A stretch of DNA of 64,000 nucleotides, taken from the NCBI RefSeq assembly GCF_021021555.1, contig NZ_JAINWA010000003.1, positions 310,001 through 374,000 on the forward strand, given 5' to 3'. A program made the position numbers and the translations under genes. The notes beneath the pieces were generated by a model. That model was not told the origin of the DNA. It searched no databases and saw only the letters and a program-made list of their open reading frames with translations. This DNA is from Teretinema zuelzerae (GTDB lineage Bacteria; Spirochaetota; Spirochaetia; Treponematales; Treponemataceae). Below, one piece after another: positions 8,146-16,024 of this stretch; the first letter of the stretch is position 1; every line of letters starts with the position of its first letter.

Positions 8146-9257
8146 ACCGGCCCCTGAATGGTCGTTTCAATAAGCATATCCGCGATGATTTGCGCGGGGT
8201 TAGCCTGAATCAATCTTGCCGACGCGGACGCCATGGCAGCGAGCGCATCCGGATTCTGCGCAAGGTTGCTCACGACGGCGCATAATTTCTCCGCCGACGC
8301 GTTCTCTCCTGTGAGACTAACTGCAGCTCCGCGAGTCTCGAAAAAGTGAGCGTTTTCAACCTGGTCTCCGCGGGAACTTCCTTTCTCCAGAGGAATGAGG
8401 ATCATCGGTTTTCCCGCGGCCGCGCATTCCCAAACCGTATTCGCTCCGGCCCTGGCCACCACAAGGGATGCGGAAGCGAGAACGTCGGCCATCTCGTCTC
8501 TGATGAACGGATACGGCTTGTAGCGCCCGGCGGTTTCAGGGTCGTCGTAAAGCTCCGTTTGATCGAAGTGGGAAGGACCCGTCTGATGAACGACGATGAA
8601 AAATCGGCACAATTCTTTCAACGACCGGCTCACCAGTTCGTTCACCTGCCGCGCGCCGAGGCTGCCGCCGAGAACGAGCAGAATGGGAAGGCCGGACTTG
8701 TCCGCTCCAAGAAAAATCCGCCCTGCATCTGAGCGCGCGGAGTAGAAGGCGGATCGCACCGGATTGCCGACGACGACCGCTTTCTGTTGTTTGGAAGGAG
8801 AGAAGAATTTTTTAGTTTCATCGTAGGTAACCAGAATTTTCTTCGCAAACAGGGAATTGATGCGGGTGGCAAGGCCGGGAGAGAAATCGCACTCATGCGT
8901 GAACACCGGAATTCGCAGAACCCAGGCTGCGCAGCACACCGGAACGCTTACGAATCCGCCTTTCGAAAAAACGAGAAGGGGGCGATCCTTAAGCAGATAT
9001 CCGAGCGAAACGAAAAAACCGCCCGCGATTCTGAATATGTCCGTGAAGTTTTGAAAACTCGCGTATCTGCGCAATTTGCCCGTCGGGATGCCCTTGAATG
9101 ATATTCCGGCGCCGGAGACAAGTTCGCGGTCGACGCCGCGCGAAGAACCGATCCAATACACCGAAAGATCGGATTTTTTCAGAAACTCTTCGATTATTGC
9201 CAAACCCGGAAAGATGTGGCCGCCAGTGCCTCCGCCGGTAAACACGATGCTTTTCAT
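8142..9257 (-). CDS. murG: UDP-GlcNAc:undecaprenyl-pyrophosphoryl-MurNAc-pentapeptide GlcNAc transferase
   Basis: 371 residues. MurG adds GlcNAc to lipid I to form lipid II on the cytoplasmic face of the inner membrane. The N-terminal glycine loop GGGTGGHIFP lies at 8-17; the second donor-binding loop is LLVLGGSLGARQVNELV; the UDP-GlcNAc site shows ARAGANTVWECAAAGKPMILIPLEKGSSRGDQ. The start at 9257 is the only methionine consistent with the family N-terminus. It has no Shine-Dalgarno sequence; instead a -10-like TACAAT ends seven bases before the ATG, suggesting a leaderless transcript. It overlaps cvpA by four bases. Confidence 0.96.
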   Translation of the reverse strand: MKSIVFTGGGTGGHIFPGLAIIEEFLKKSDLSVYWIGSSRGVDRELVSGAGISFKGIPTGKLRRYASFQNFTDIFRIAGGFFVSLGYLLKDRPLLVFSKGGFVSVPVCCAAWVLRIPVFTHECDFSPGLATRINSLFAKKILVTYDETKKFFSPSKQQKAVVVGNPVRSAFYSARSDAGRIFLGADKSGLPILLVLGGSLGARQVNELVSRSLKELCRFFIVVHQTGPSHFDQTELYDDPETAGRYKPYPFIRDEMADVLASASLVVARAGANTVWECAAAGKPMILIPLEKGSSRGDQVENAHFFETRGAAVSLTGENASAEKLCAVVSNLAQNPDALAAMASASARLIQANPAQIIADMLIETTIQGPV

Positions 9258-9264
9258 GGAAGCG

Positions 9265-9293
9265 ATTGTATCATGATGAGGTATGGTTGAAAA
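9265..9293 (-). promoter_or_regulatory. Predicted leaderless promoter of murG
   Basis: On the minus strand TTTTCA (9293-9288), 17 bases, TACAAT (9270-9265), then seven bases to the murG ATG. The TGA stop codon of the upstream ankyrin gene (9273-9271) directly precedes the -10 and forms a TGN extended -10. Confidence 0.5.
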
Positions 9294-10173
9294 GCTCCAG
9301 CAATTTTTCATTTTTAAAAAGACGGGCGTAATCCTTCGAAGACATTCCAAGGCTGTCTTTAATGTCGGGACTCGCGCCGTGCGCAAGAAGGAGGGAACAC
9401 ATGTCCGCGTCTCCCCTTCCCGTGGCAACGACCAGAGCCGTTTGTCCGTCCTTGCTTCTAATGTCGGGGTCAGCTCCTCTTTCCAGAAGAATTCCCGCAA
9501 TAGCTGCGTCGTTCTTTTGAACGGCGTCCATAAGCGGGGAATACCCGCGATCATGGGACAGTCTGTTTATATCCGCGCCCGCGTCGATCAAACGGGAAAC
9601 AACCTTCGGAAATTGAGCTCGAACGGCCAAAGACAATACGGGGGTTCCTTTCGCGTCTGCAAGAGAAGGGTCGAAACCTGCATCCAAAAAAAGAGATACC
9701 GATTCGGCGTCGCCCGAGGTAACCATCATGATGAAATTCTCGTCGAAGCAGGAAATGCCGCGATCAAGCAAGATGCGCCTTGCATGGGCTTTTTTATCTT
9801 CGATGCGGAATCTTTCTATTTCAGTATATATGAAATCTTCGAATTCTTCGGGTTTTAAAACCACTCCCAGATGGCGGATGTTTTCAGGAATAACCAGTCC
9901 TTTCGCGATTTCCACGACTATTACCCGGATGCCCTTTCCCAACGCCATGCCGGCGAAAAAAAGGAAGGAGGAAAGATCGTCCGAGTCTCCGTCCGATATG
10001 TACACGAGATGGGACTTGCTGTCCAGAACCTGCACGGGATTTCTGCAGTACGCGCTGTCCCAGATTCTTTTAATATTGAAATACTCGACGCCGCATCCTT
10101 TAGTGGTCATGATGGATCCGACAACCAACGCCTTGTCTTCTGTGGAAGGAGAATGAATCAATGCGGTTCTCAC
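9271..10173 (-). CDS. Ankyrin-repeat protein with N-terminal Rossmann-like domain
   Basis: 300 residues, GTG start with GAGG six bases upstream. The C-terminal part (about 145-295) holds four to five ankyrin repeats, for example GYSPLMDAVQKNDAAIAGIL and GQTALVVATGRGDADMCSLL. The N-terminal 125 residues show alternating strands and helices (KALVVGSIMT, HLVYISDGDSDDLSSFLFFAGMALGKGIRVIVVEI) reminiscent of Rossmann-type folds such as nucleoside-deoxyribosyltransferase- or TIR-like domains, but I see no complete catalytic motif. No signal peptide, so probably a cytoplasmic interaction protein. It lies directly upstream of murG, whose -10 element abuts its stop codon. Function unknown. Confidence 0.8.
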   Translation of the reverse strand: MRTALIHSPSTEDKALVVGSIMTTKGCGVEYFNIKRIWDSAYCRNPVQVLDSKSHLVYISDGDSDDLSSFLFFAGMALGKGIRVIVVEIAKGLVIPENIRHLGVVLKPEEFEDFIYTEIERFRIEDKKAHARRILLDRGISCFDENFIMMVTSGDAESVSLFLDAGFDPSLADAKGTPVLSLAVRAQFPKVVSRLIDAGADINRLSHDRGYSPLMDAVQKNDAAIAGILLERGADPDIRSKDGQTALVVATGRGDADMCSLLLAHGASPDIKDSLGMSSKDYARLFKNEKLLELFNHTSS

Positions 10174-10251
10174 AATACACCTCGCGCTTGCGGATTCTTC
10201 AATTACAGTGTCGGATTAAAAAGCAAAAAAATAAAGAACCGCCGTTTAAAA

Positions 10252-10280
10252 CAAAAAAAAACCACCCTTATCGGGTGGTT
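10252..10280 (-). terminator. Rho-independent terminator of tRNA-Phe
   Basis: Immediately after the tRNA 3' end on the minus strand: AACCACCC-GATA-AGGGTGGTT (the final two T of the stem begin the run) followed by six more T. An 8-bp perfect stem with a tight loop. Confidence 0.9.
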
Positions 10281-10353
10281 TGCCGTCGGACAGAATTGAA
10301 CTGTCGACACATGGATTTTCAGTCCATTGCTCTACCAACTGAGCTACAACGGC
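10281..10353 (-). tRNA. tRNA-Phe (GAA)
   Basis: 73-nt cloverleaf on the minus strand. The acceptor stem GCCGTTG pairs with CGACGGC (one G-T), discriminator A. The D arm contains TAGCTCAGTTGGTAGAGCA. The anticodon arm ATGGA-CTGAAAA-TCCAT gives anticodon GAA (Phe). The T arm GACAG-TTCAATT-CTGTC is perfect. The 3' CCA is not encoded and must be added. Own promoter and terminator flank it. Confidence 0.97.
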
Positions 10354-10364
10354 TTGATGAATTA

Positions 10365-10393
10365 CTTATACCCAGTATGAAAAAAAAAGTCAA
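10365..10393 (-). promoter_or_regulatory. Promoter of tRNA-Phe
   Basis: Minus strand: TTGACT (10393-10388), 17 bases, TATAAG (10370-10365). Predicted start near 10358, about five bases before the mature tRNA 5' end. The spacer begins with a run of eight T. Confidence 0.75.
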
Positions 10394-10427
10394 TACAACC
10401 AGGAAAAAAAACCTGATTTGGCTTGAG

Positions 10428-10456
10428 TTGATTTTATGCTCCTTCGGGAGTATAGT
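10428..10456 (+). promoter_or_regulatory. Promoter of the 10478 exported-protein gene, with palindromic spacer
   Basis: TTGATT, 17 bases, TATAGT, with a predicted start near 10463 just before the GGAGG site. An inverted repeat TATGCTCC-TTCG-GGAGTATA (one G-T pair, 10435-10454) fills most of the spacer and runs into the -10, which could be a regulator-binding palindrome. Confidence 0.6.
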
Positions 10457-10477
10457 TGCAGACGGAGGACTTACACT

Positions 10478-11374
10478 ATGAAAAGACTTTCAAGTTTCCT
10501 GTTGACTCTCGTGCTTGCCGCTGGTTTCGCAAGCGCGCAGACGCCAGACGAAACCCTCGACCAGTTCAACGCAGCCCTTGAAGATTTTCTCGTCGAAATC
10601 AACACCGCCCTTCCGGACAACGCAGTCGTAGGAGGCGCATGGTCCGACGCATATATCGGCCAGATTGTGGGCATCCCCCCTCATTTCGGCGCGGGCGTCG
10701 CGGCGGGTGTTTCAAGATTTCCCGTAACAGCTCTTAAAACAGCCATTGAACTCACGGGTCAGGACTTGCCCGTTGAAGAGCTCGTTCTTCCCAATTTCGC
10801 TATCGAAGGCAGAATCGGAGGATTCCTGCTCCCCTTCGACATCGGATTGCGGGGCGGACTTCTCCCGGAATTCACGTTCGACGATGTAACAATCGGCTAT
10901 ATGAACATCGGAGCTGACATACGCTACGCCCTTCTGAAGGGAAACCTCGCGATGCCGAGCGTAAGCGTAGGCCTCGGATACTACTACACCTCGGGAAGCG
11001 TATCTTATATGTTTGATCCGAACGATCTTGTCGACTTTAACTATCCCGGAGCGGAAGAACCCAATCTCCCCGACCAGGAGCTCGCAATCGATTTCTCAAC
11101 CCAGGTCATCGAAGCCAAGGCTCAGATTTCCAAGGGCTTGATCATCGCGACCCCCTACCTGGGAGCGGCAGCGTCGCTTTCCATGTCCGAGGCGACATAC
11201 AAGCTGATCAACCAGACGAAGACCGTCAGCACCGCGGACGACCCTCAGCTGGGAATGAGGATTTACGGAGGAACTTCCTTCAATCTCCTCCTTCTGAAAA
11301 TCGATCTGACCGGCATGTACAACATCCTCAGCGGAAACTGGGGAGCGAACCTCGGAGCCCGCATACAGCTGTAA
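10478..11374 (+). CDS. Predicted exported outer-membrane beta-barrel protein
   Basis: 298 residues. Signal peptide MKRLSSFLLTLVLAAGFASA with likely cleavage before QTPDE. The mature protein is rich in alternating hydrophobic/polar strands and glycine (RIGGFLLPFDIGLRGGLLPEF; SVGLGYYYTSGSVSY; GAAASLSMSEATYKL) and closes with NWGANLGARIQL, the pattern of a small outer-membrane barrel. No lipobox. The ATG at 10478 has GACGGAGGAC ten bases upstream; the in-frame ATG at 10436 lies upstream of the promoter -10 and is unlikely. Monocistronic: its own promoter in front and strong hairpins behind. I do not recognise a named family, so the cargo or function is unknown. Confidence 0.82.
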   Translation: MKRLSSFLLTLVLAAGFASAQTPDETLDQFNAALEDFLVEINTALPDNAVVGGAWSDAYIGQIVGIPPHFGAGVAAGVSRFPVTALKTAIELTGQDLPVEELVLPNFAIEGRIGGFLLPFDIGLRGGLLPEFTFDDVTIGYMNIGADIRYALLKGNLAMPSVSVGLGYYYTSGSVSYMFDPNDLVDFNYPGAEEPNLPDQELAIDFSTQVIEAKAQISKGLIIATPYLGAAASLSMSEATYKLINQTKTVSTADDPQLGMRIYGGTSFNLLLLKIDLTGMYNILSGNWGANLGARIQL

Positions 11375-11381
11375 TGAAAGG

Positions 11382-11429
11382 CTGAATCCTGCTTATTACG
11401 CGCAGGAATGTTCGATTCAGGCGCGTAAT
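11382..11429 (+). other. Competing stem-loops in the 3' region of the exported-protein gene
   Basis: Two exact inverted repeats interlock: CTGAATC (11382-11388) with GATTCAG (11414-11420), and ATTACGCGC (11395-11403) with GCGCGTAAT (11421-11429). A third, CCTGC (11388-11392) with GCAGG (11402-11406), overlaps both. They can only form alternatively or as a pseudoknot. Confidence 0.5.
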
Positions 11430-11444
11430 GGGCGAGAATGCAGA

Positions 11445-11482
11445 AGAAGGCTGTCCTGCAAGTAGTTGCATGGCAGCCTTCT
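11445..11482. terminator. Probable bidirectional terminator between convergent transcripts
   Basis: Long near-perfect hairpin: AGAAGGCTG pairs with CAGCCTTCT, continuing after a short irregular stretch into TGCAA / TTGCA around a GTAG loop. On the plus strand it is followed by CTATTTT. It lies between the exported-protein gene and the end of the flagellar operon, so it may serve both. Confidence 0.6.
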
Positions 11483-11487
11483 CTATT

Positions 11488-12324
11488 TTAAAGATAGGAT
11501 GGGATAATAAGGGTGAAGGAAAAGTTAATGCCGCCGACCGGGGCGGAAACCGGGTAGTAGCCGCGAGTCCGCCGGTTTTCTATGCGGCAGGCTGGTATCG
11601 GTATGTGTTTTATGCTGACGACGTTAGAGCATACCAGAACGCGGCTTCCGTAATCGTGATTGATTTGGACGATAGAAGACCCGTTCGCGCCGGGAGAAAC
11701 TGACTGGACCTGGAATTCCGGCAACCCGCACAGTTCTCCGTCCTGTTCGAAAAACAAAAAAGGAACGGTCAAGGATGGATTCGTCTTAATTGCGGTCAGA
11801 GGAGCCGTAGATTGGAGCAGAGGCGCATACTCGGCAACGAGCGCGCGATACTCAAGCAAAATAGTGATCAGCATCCTTCTCGATTCATGAAGCGACTTGA
11901 AGGCCCTCGCGAAGGGTATCGTCGATTGGGTCGAAGAGTCGTACACAGCGCGTCCGCAAAGGGCGTCCTCGACTCTTCTGCGGTCAATTTCCTCGATGAT
12001 GATCCGGGGCGAAACGCTATGCAGAATGTTCGAAAAAATCCGCGGAGGAGCGGGCGACGTGCACATAACGGAAAGATAGTGGAGAGAGTCGTCGGATTTG
12101 ATGATCGCGTCTATTACTATCGCTTTCGCCTCGATGAATCCGAGGAGCATCCGCATTCGCAGATTGCCTGAACGCACCGAGCGGAACGGTGAAGACTCTT
12201 CATAAATGCGGACCTGGTATAAATACTCGCTTCTGGCGCATGAATGCTGAAGAGGGAGAAAATTATCCGATTTATACAACCGTTCAGTCGTTACCATCTT
12301 TTCAAGTATCGACAAACTTGTCAC
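11488..12324 (-). CDS. Conserved hypothetical at the end of the flagellar operon, possible CheW-like C-terminus
   Basis: 278 residues, GTG start overlapping the upstream stop by four bases. No signal peptide or membrane helix. The middle region is helical (ARAFKSLHESRRMLITILLEYRALVAEY). The C-terminal 90 residues contain VPFLFFEQDGELCGLPEFQVQSV and GSRVLVCSNVVSIKHIPIP, which resemble the two halves of a CheW-type adaptor fold (ylvF..gg...lP...V; vlVd.V..i..ip). That resemblance is by eye and weak. It is the last gene of the flagellar run and is followed by a strong hairpin. Function unknown; a chemotaxis- or motility-linked role is inferred from position. Confidence 0.72.
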   Translation of the reverse strand: MTSLSILEKMVTTERLYKSDNFLPLQHSCARSEYLYQVRIYEESSPFRSVRSGNLRMRMLLGFIEAKAIVIDAIIKSDDSLHYLSVMCTSPAPPRIFSNILHSVSPRIIIEEIDRRRVEDALCGRAVYDSSTQSTIPFARAFKSLHESRRMLITILLEYRALVAEYAPLLQSTAPLTAIKTNPSLTVPFLFFEQDGELCGLPEFQVQSVSPGANGSSIVQINHDYGSRVLVCSNVVSIKHIPIPACRIENRRTRGYYPVSAPVGGINFSFTLIIPSYL

Positions 12325-12884
12325 ATACTTGAATTGTTCATATCCAAAATCAGTTCGACCTCTCCAAGCGACAGCGACAGAGTCGAGGCTATTAAATCGG
12401 AAGAAAAGCCTTTTTGAAACAGATCGACGACCTTATCGCGGGTCGTTTCGGTCGGCAGAAAAGTCTTAGAAGATGGGCGGGGCGCAGGTTTTGTGTAGAT
12501 TACCACCGGCTCGTCGCGGACGACCACGGGCTGAGAGTGAAGCGTTGCAGAAGGAGCATGAGGCGCTGCCGATGGTGTTGGAAGCGGCGGCTCGTAGGGA
12601 ACAGAGATAATATCGGCCACCTGCCGTCTTTTTTCTGTTTCTTTACCGGCGAGGGCCGTACGCCTGTCGGCCTCGTCGATGAGAGAGCGCAGCGACGCAA
12701 TCCTGCTCTCGAGAAGGGCGACGTCGCGATCCGCCTCGCGCCCCAGATCCACAAGAAGCCGGTCGACTTCCTGTCGTATATCGCGAAGAATTCTCTTTTC
12801 GGAAAACCTCGAACGCAAAATGTAATAAAAAACTATGAAAAGGAGGATATTTAGAAGTAACAGAAACACCGCGGTAAACGTCAT
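12321..12884 (-). CDS. Membrane-anchored coiled-coil protein with C-terminal HTH-like segment (DUF2802/DUF6115-like)
   Basis: 187 residues. One N-terminal membrane helix (about 2-23, FTAVFLLLLNILLFIVFYYIL), then a coiled coil (about 27-90), a proline-rich linker (95-145) and a C-terminal segment RDKVVDLFQKGFSSDLIASTLSLSLGEVELIL. That last segment matches the 'G.s..eIA..L.ls.GEVelil' pattern of DUF2802/DUF6115 proteins, which occur beside flagellar genes in other bacteria. Orientation suggests a cytoplasmic C-terminus. It is coupled to the downstream 278-residue gene (GTGA overlap). Role unknown. Confidence 0.75.
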   Translation of the reverse strand: MTFTAVFLLLLNILLFIVFYYILRSRFSEKRILRDIRQEVDRLLVDLGREADRDVALLESRIASLRSLIDEADRRTALAGKETEKRRQVADIISVPYEPPLPTPSAAPHAPSATLHSQPVVVRDEPVVIYTKPAPRPSSKTFLPTETTRDKVVDLFQKGFSSDLIASTLSLSLGEVELILDMNNSSM

Positions 12885-12887
12885 GAA

Positions 12888-13220
12888 TTATCCTGAAATA
12901 TCTATATGTTTGCCTAAAGCAGGATCCTGTATGATCTCCTTGTCGGGAGCCGGTTCATCATTCTGTGAATCTTTTTGCTTTTTATCCGGATTCGGAGCCG
13001 GTTCTTCTCCGGAAGAACCGCGTTCATGAACCGCTCCTGCGGACTCGTCTCCCGCCTCGGTTCCGTGGACGGTACGGAGCCGCTCTGCCGCGTCCTGTAC
13101 ATTCTTCGCCATATCCTGGTCTCTCGCCGCCTGAGCGGCCTGTTGCTGTTGGACCTGGCTTTTGCCTATCTTATCGAGCTGAGTATACAGGGTTTGCAGG
13201 TCAATCGGCTGTATAGCCAC
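12888..13220 (-). CDS. Small acidic hypothetical protein of the flagellar operon
   Basis: 110 residues, GTG start preceded by AGAGGG, overlapping the end of the FapA-like gene by 20 bases. Opens MAIQPIDLQTLYTQLDKIGKSQ, continues as a glutamine/alanine-rich helix and ends in a charged, proline-rich, probably disordered tail. No membrane segment or signal peptide. The initial I-D-L-Q-T-L-Y motif looks like a conserved docking peptide. I do not recognise the family; position between FapA-like and DUF2802-like genes suggests a motility-linked accessory role. Confidence 0.68.
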   Translation of the reverse strand: MAIQPIDLQTLYTQLDKIGKSQVQQQQAAQAARDQDMAKNVQDAAERLRTVHGTEAGDESAGAVHERGSSGEEPAPNPDKKQKDSQNDEPAPDKEIIQDPALGKHIDISG

Positions 13221-15171
13221 TGGGAACCCTCTTCATATCATCGTCGGCGCCCTGATATTTTCCGTACCGGATCAGACCGTTTTCCAGATAGAACGTGGTC
13301 GCCTTGCAGTCGGCCCGGACTTCTTCCGTGAAGTCCCTGATCACGATTTTAACGCCGGCGTATACCTTGACGGAAGCGGACACCTTTCCCTTTGTTTTCA
13401 GGGTATTAAGGTAATCCTGAATCTGCTTGATTTCAAGATCGACTTCTTCCAATTCGGTTTTAAGGATGTATTGGCGTTCGCCGTACTTTTTAAGTATTGC
13501 TTCCTTTTCTTCGGGAAAGTCCTTTTTCTGCTTCTTCATATTAAGCAGCGTGTTGAAATTCAATTCTACGTCTTCAAGTTCTCTTTCAGCCGCTTGTTTG
13601 TTTGCAAGAAGAACGTCCAGGCGTTCCTTGCTTCTTGGATCGAAACCGACGTTTAGAACAGTTTCGCTCGCTCCGCCGAGGCTGCCGAGGCTTTTTGCGT
13701 GTATTTCTTCAGCTGCGCTCAAGATTCCGCCGATGATCGCCGCGCGCTTGCCCTGGCAGAGAATTTTACGGTTAGCCGCTACCTGTGAATTGATGATTCC
13801 GTCCGAGACGATGACGAATTCGCCGGCTTCCACCTTGGTGTTTTCGATGAATTTAGACCATATCGATTTTCCGGCATGGACAAAGCCCTCTCCCTTTCCG
13901 GCGATGCCCTGGCCGACGACTATATCGCCTTCGGCGTCGAGATCGGACTTGCCGACCGTACCCTTGACTTCGATATTTCCGGAAGCCTTGACGGAGAAGC
14001 CGTCTTCAACGTTTCCGCTGATGTACACATTGCCGAGGAACATGATGTTGCCGGTTTTAAGCGAAACATCGCCGTCTATATTGAGAATCGGCTCGACGTT
14101 GATTTTATTATTCAAGATCAGAACCTGGCCGTTCGTTTCCGCTACGATCGTCAAGCCGTCTTCTGCCAGCCGGGTGTTTTTTCCGAGCGGCATCGGAATA
14201 TCTTTTCCGTTTTTCGCTTCGAGATATTTTCCCGTGACCGTCTTACCGCCCTTTCCCCGTTCAGCCAGAATTTTCTGGGCGAGGGGCTGGCCTTCCACGA
14301 CGTTCTGGACGAGGTTGAGTTCTTTGAAGTCGACTTTACCGGAAGCGCTTTCCTTGAGCCTTATTTTTGTGCGATCCGTTTCAAAATTATAAATGATTTT
14401 CGCGTCGGCGCCGTCCTGAGGCTTTATTCCCTCCGCAACCAGATAATTCTGCTTGTAGATCGGTCTATCCTGGAATTCCCGGATCCGCTCTTCGTCGATG
14501 CCCGCTACGACGCGATTGTTTTTTAAAAAAGCTATGATCATGTCCGCGGAAAGATCCGCTCCTCCAGGGCCTGGGGGGGTTGCGAAGAGCCAGGCCTTCA
14601 TTTCCTGATCAGTGATATCGACAGACATGAGAGCGTCGTTGCCCGGGTTGTGTTTATAAGGCCCGATTTTTACGTATTCTCCCGCCGCGGACTTCACCAC
14701 GGGTTTAAGAACATCCTCTGCAAAGCCTGTTAAACCGCGATCCCTGAGGCGTTCCATCGCGTCCCGCACGGTAGCGTCTGATCCGTTTCCGACGGGAGGA
14801 GTTACTTTTATGAAAACACCGTCGAAGGCGCAGAAAACAAAGACATCGCCGTTGCGGTCTTCAATAACAGGTACGGCTTCGGCTGCAGTCGTATCGGCGG
14901 CCGCTTTTTTCTGGGCAGCGAGGGCTGCTTTCTTGGACTTTTGGGTTTGATACGCCCTCAAATACCAGTTTTTTTTATTTAACGCAAAAAAGCTGTTGGT
15001 TCCGCGCTGCAGAATTTCATATTCTACGTCTCGAACAGGAACATTAAGCTGTATACCGGCATTGGCTAGAGCCTCTTCCAGAGTATCTCCGGTTACCTCG
15101 ACAAAAACCCGTGACTGATCTTCCTCAAGCTGACGTGCCATTGCCTCGCGGATTTGTTCAAGATTGACCAC
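13201..15171 (-). CDS. fapA: FapA (DUF342) family protein with N-terminal Jag-N-like domain
   Basis: 656 residues, GTG start with GGGGAG seven bases upstream. Residues about 20-65 (VEVTGDTLEEALANAGIQL...RDVEYEILQRGTNSFF) resemble the Jag N-terminal domain. From about 180 onward it is the FapA/DUF342 family: a beta-helix of short polymer-forming strands (SLKTGNIMFLGNVYISGNVEDGFSVKASGNIEVKG) and a late coiled coil (about 515-585). The family member best studied elsewhere (Vibrio FapA) affects flagellar assembly and polarity. Placed directly downstream of fliA in the motility operon, which fits. The exact activity is not established for spirochetes. Confidence 0.88.
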   Translation of the reverse strand: MVNLEQIREAMARQLEEDQSRVFVEVTGDTLEEALANAGIQLNVPVRDVEYEILQRGTNSFFALNKKNWYLRAYQTQKSKKAALAAQKKAAADTTAAEAVPVIEDRNGDVFVFCAFDGVFIKVTPPVGNGSDATVRDAMERLRDRGLTGFAEDVLKPVVKSAAGEYVKIGPYKHNPGNDALMSVDITDQEMKAWLFATPPGPGGADLSADMIIAFLKNNRVVAGIDEERIREFQDRPIYKQNYLVAEGIKPQDGADAKIIYNFETDRTKIRLKESASGKVDFKELNLVQNVVEGQPLAQKILAERGKGGKTVTGKYLEAKNGKDIPMPLGKNTRLAEDGLTIVAETNGQVLILNNKINVEPILNIDGDVSLKTGNIMFLGNVYISGNVEDGFSVKASGNIEVKGTVGKSDLDAEGDIVVGQGIAGKGEGFVHAGKSIWSKFIENTKVEAGEFVIVSDGIINSQVAANRKILCQGKRAAIIGGILSAAEEIHAKSLGSLGGASETVLNVGFDPRSKERLDVLLANKQAAERELEDVELNFNTLLNMKKQKKDFPEEKEAILKKYGERQYILKTELEEVDLEIKQIQDYLNTLKTKGKVSASVKVYAGVKIVIRDFTEEVRADCKATTFYLENGLIRYGKYQGADDDMKRVPSGYTAD

Positions 15172-15187
15172 TGCGAATCTCCCCGGC

Positions 15188-15976
15188 CTATAGAATGCCT
15201 TTCCTGATGTTCGTCAATTTAGCCCGCAACCGCAAGTTAGCCTTTGTATGCAGCTGAGAAACCCGGGATTCGGTAACGTTTAAAACCTGACCGATTTCTT
15301 TCAATGTCAAATCCTCGTAATAATAGAGGACCAACACCATTTTTTCTTTTTCCGGCAGTTCATTGATAGCTTCGACGATGACCCGTTTAATCTCTTCTTT
15401 TTCGACGATGACGTCAGGATTCATCGAAGAAGGAGATTCGATGCTGTCTCCGATCGATATCCGTTCAGAATCGTCTCCCGAGTACCAGACATCGTTGAGC
15501 GACATGATGGAGGTGCCGGAAATCTTGAAAAGGGTTTGATGGAATTCGTCTTCCGAAACTCCGAGAGAGCCGGCCACTTCGCTGTCGCTCGCGGTCCGTC
15601 CCAGCCTGGATTCAAGACGGGAGACGGCATCCTCGATTTCGCGCGTTTTTTGGCGGACTGAGCGCGGAACCCAATCCATTGAACGAAGTTCGTCGAAAAT
15701 GGATCCCCTGATTCGGGTTACCGCGTATGTTTTAAACTTAACGTTTTTATCCGGATCGAATTTATCGATTGCGTCCAATAATCCGAACACTCCGAAGCCG
15801 ACCAGATCGTCGAATTCGACATTGTTCGGCATGCCGACAGCTACCTTACCCGCAACGTATTTAACCAGAGGAGCATATTGCTTGATAAAAAATTCTCGAA
15901 TCGCGGGGTCCTTTTTCTTTTTATAGTCTTCCCACAATTCTTCTTCAGTTTTTTGCTCTAAAAGCGCATTCCCCAT
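15188..15976 (-). CDS. fliA: Flagellar sigma factor sigma-28 (FliA/WhiG family)
   Basis: 262 residues. Region 2 reads [22 protein letters not shown] and [29 protein letters not shown], the hallmark of FliA/WhiG sigma factors. Region 3 follows ([12 protein letters not shown]), and region 4 closes with [40 protein letters not shown] recognising the -35 element. It should direct late motility genes. AAAGGG lies eight bases before the ATG at 15976. The gene sits inside the export-gene operon rather than alone. No anti-sigma factor FlgM is recognisable nearby. Confidence 0.95.
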   Translation of the reverse strand: MGNALLEQKTEEELWEDYKKKKDPAIREFFIKQYAPLVKYVAGKVAVGMPNNVEFDDLVGFGVFGLLDAIDKFDPDKNVKFKTYAVTRIRGSIFDELRSMDWVPRSVRQKTREIEDAVSRLESRLGRTASDSEVAGSLGVSEDEFHQTLFKISGTSIMSLNDVWYSGDDSERISIGDSIESPSSMNPDVIVEKEEIKRVIVEAINELPEKEKMVLVLYYYEDLTLKEIGQVLNVTESRVSQLHTKANLRLRAKLTNIRKGIL

Positions 15977-16024
15977 GTACTACACCCTTTTGTTATGTCT
16001 AAATCCCGGCCAAAATTCGGCGGT

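Noticed and set aside
15977-16024. Sigma-28 self-promoter in front of fliA
   Set aside because: GCCGGGAT loosely resembles the -10 core of sigma-28 sites but no TAAA element lies at the right distance.
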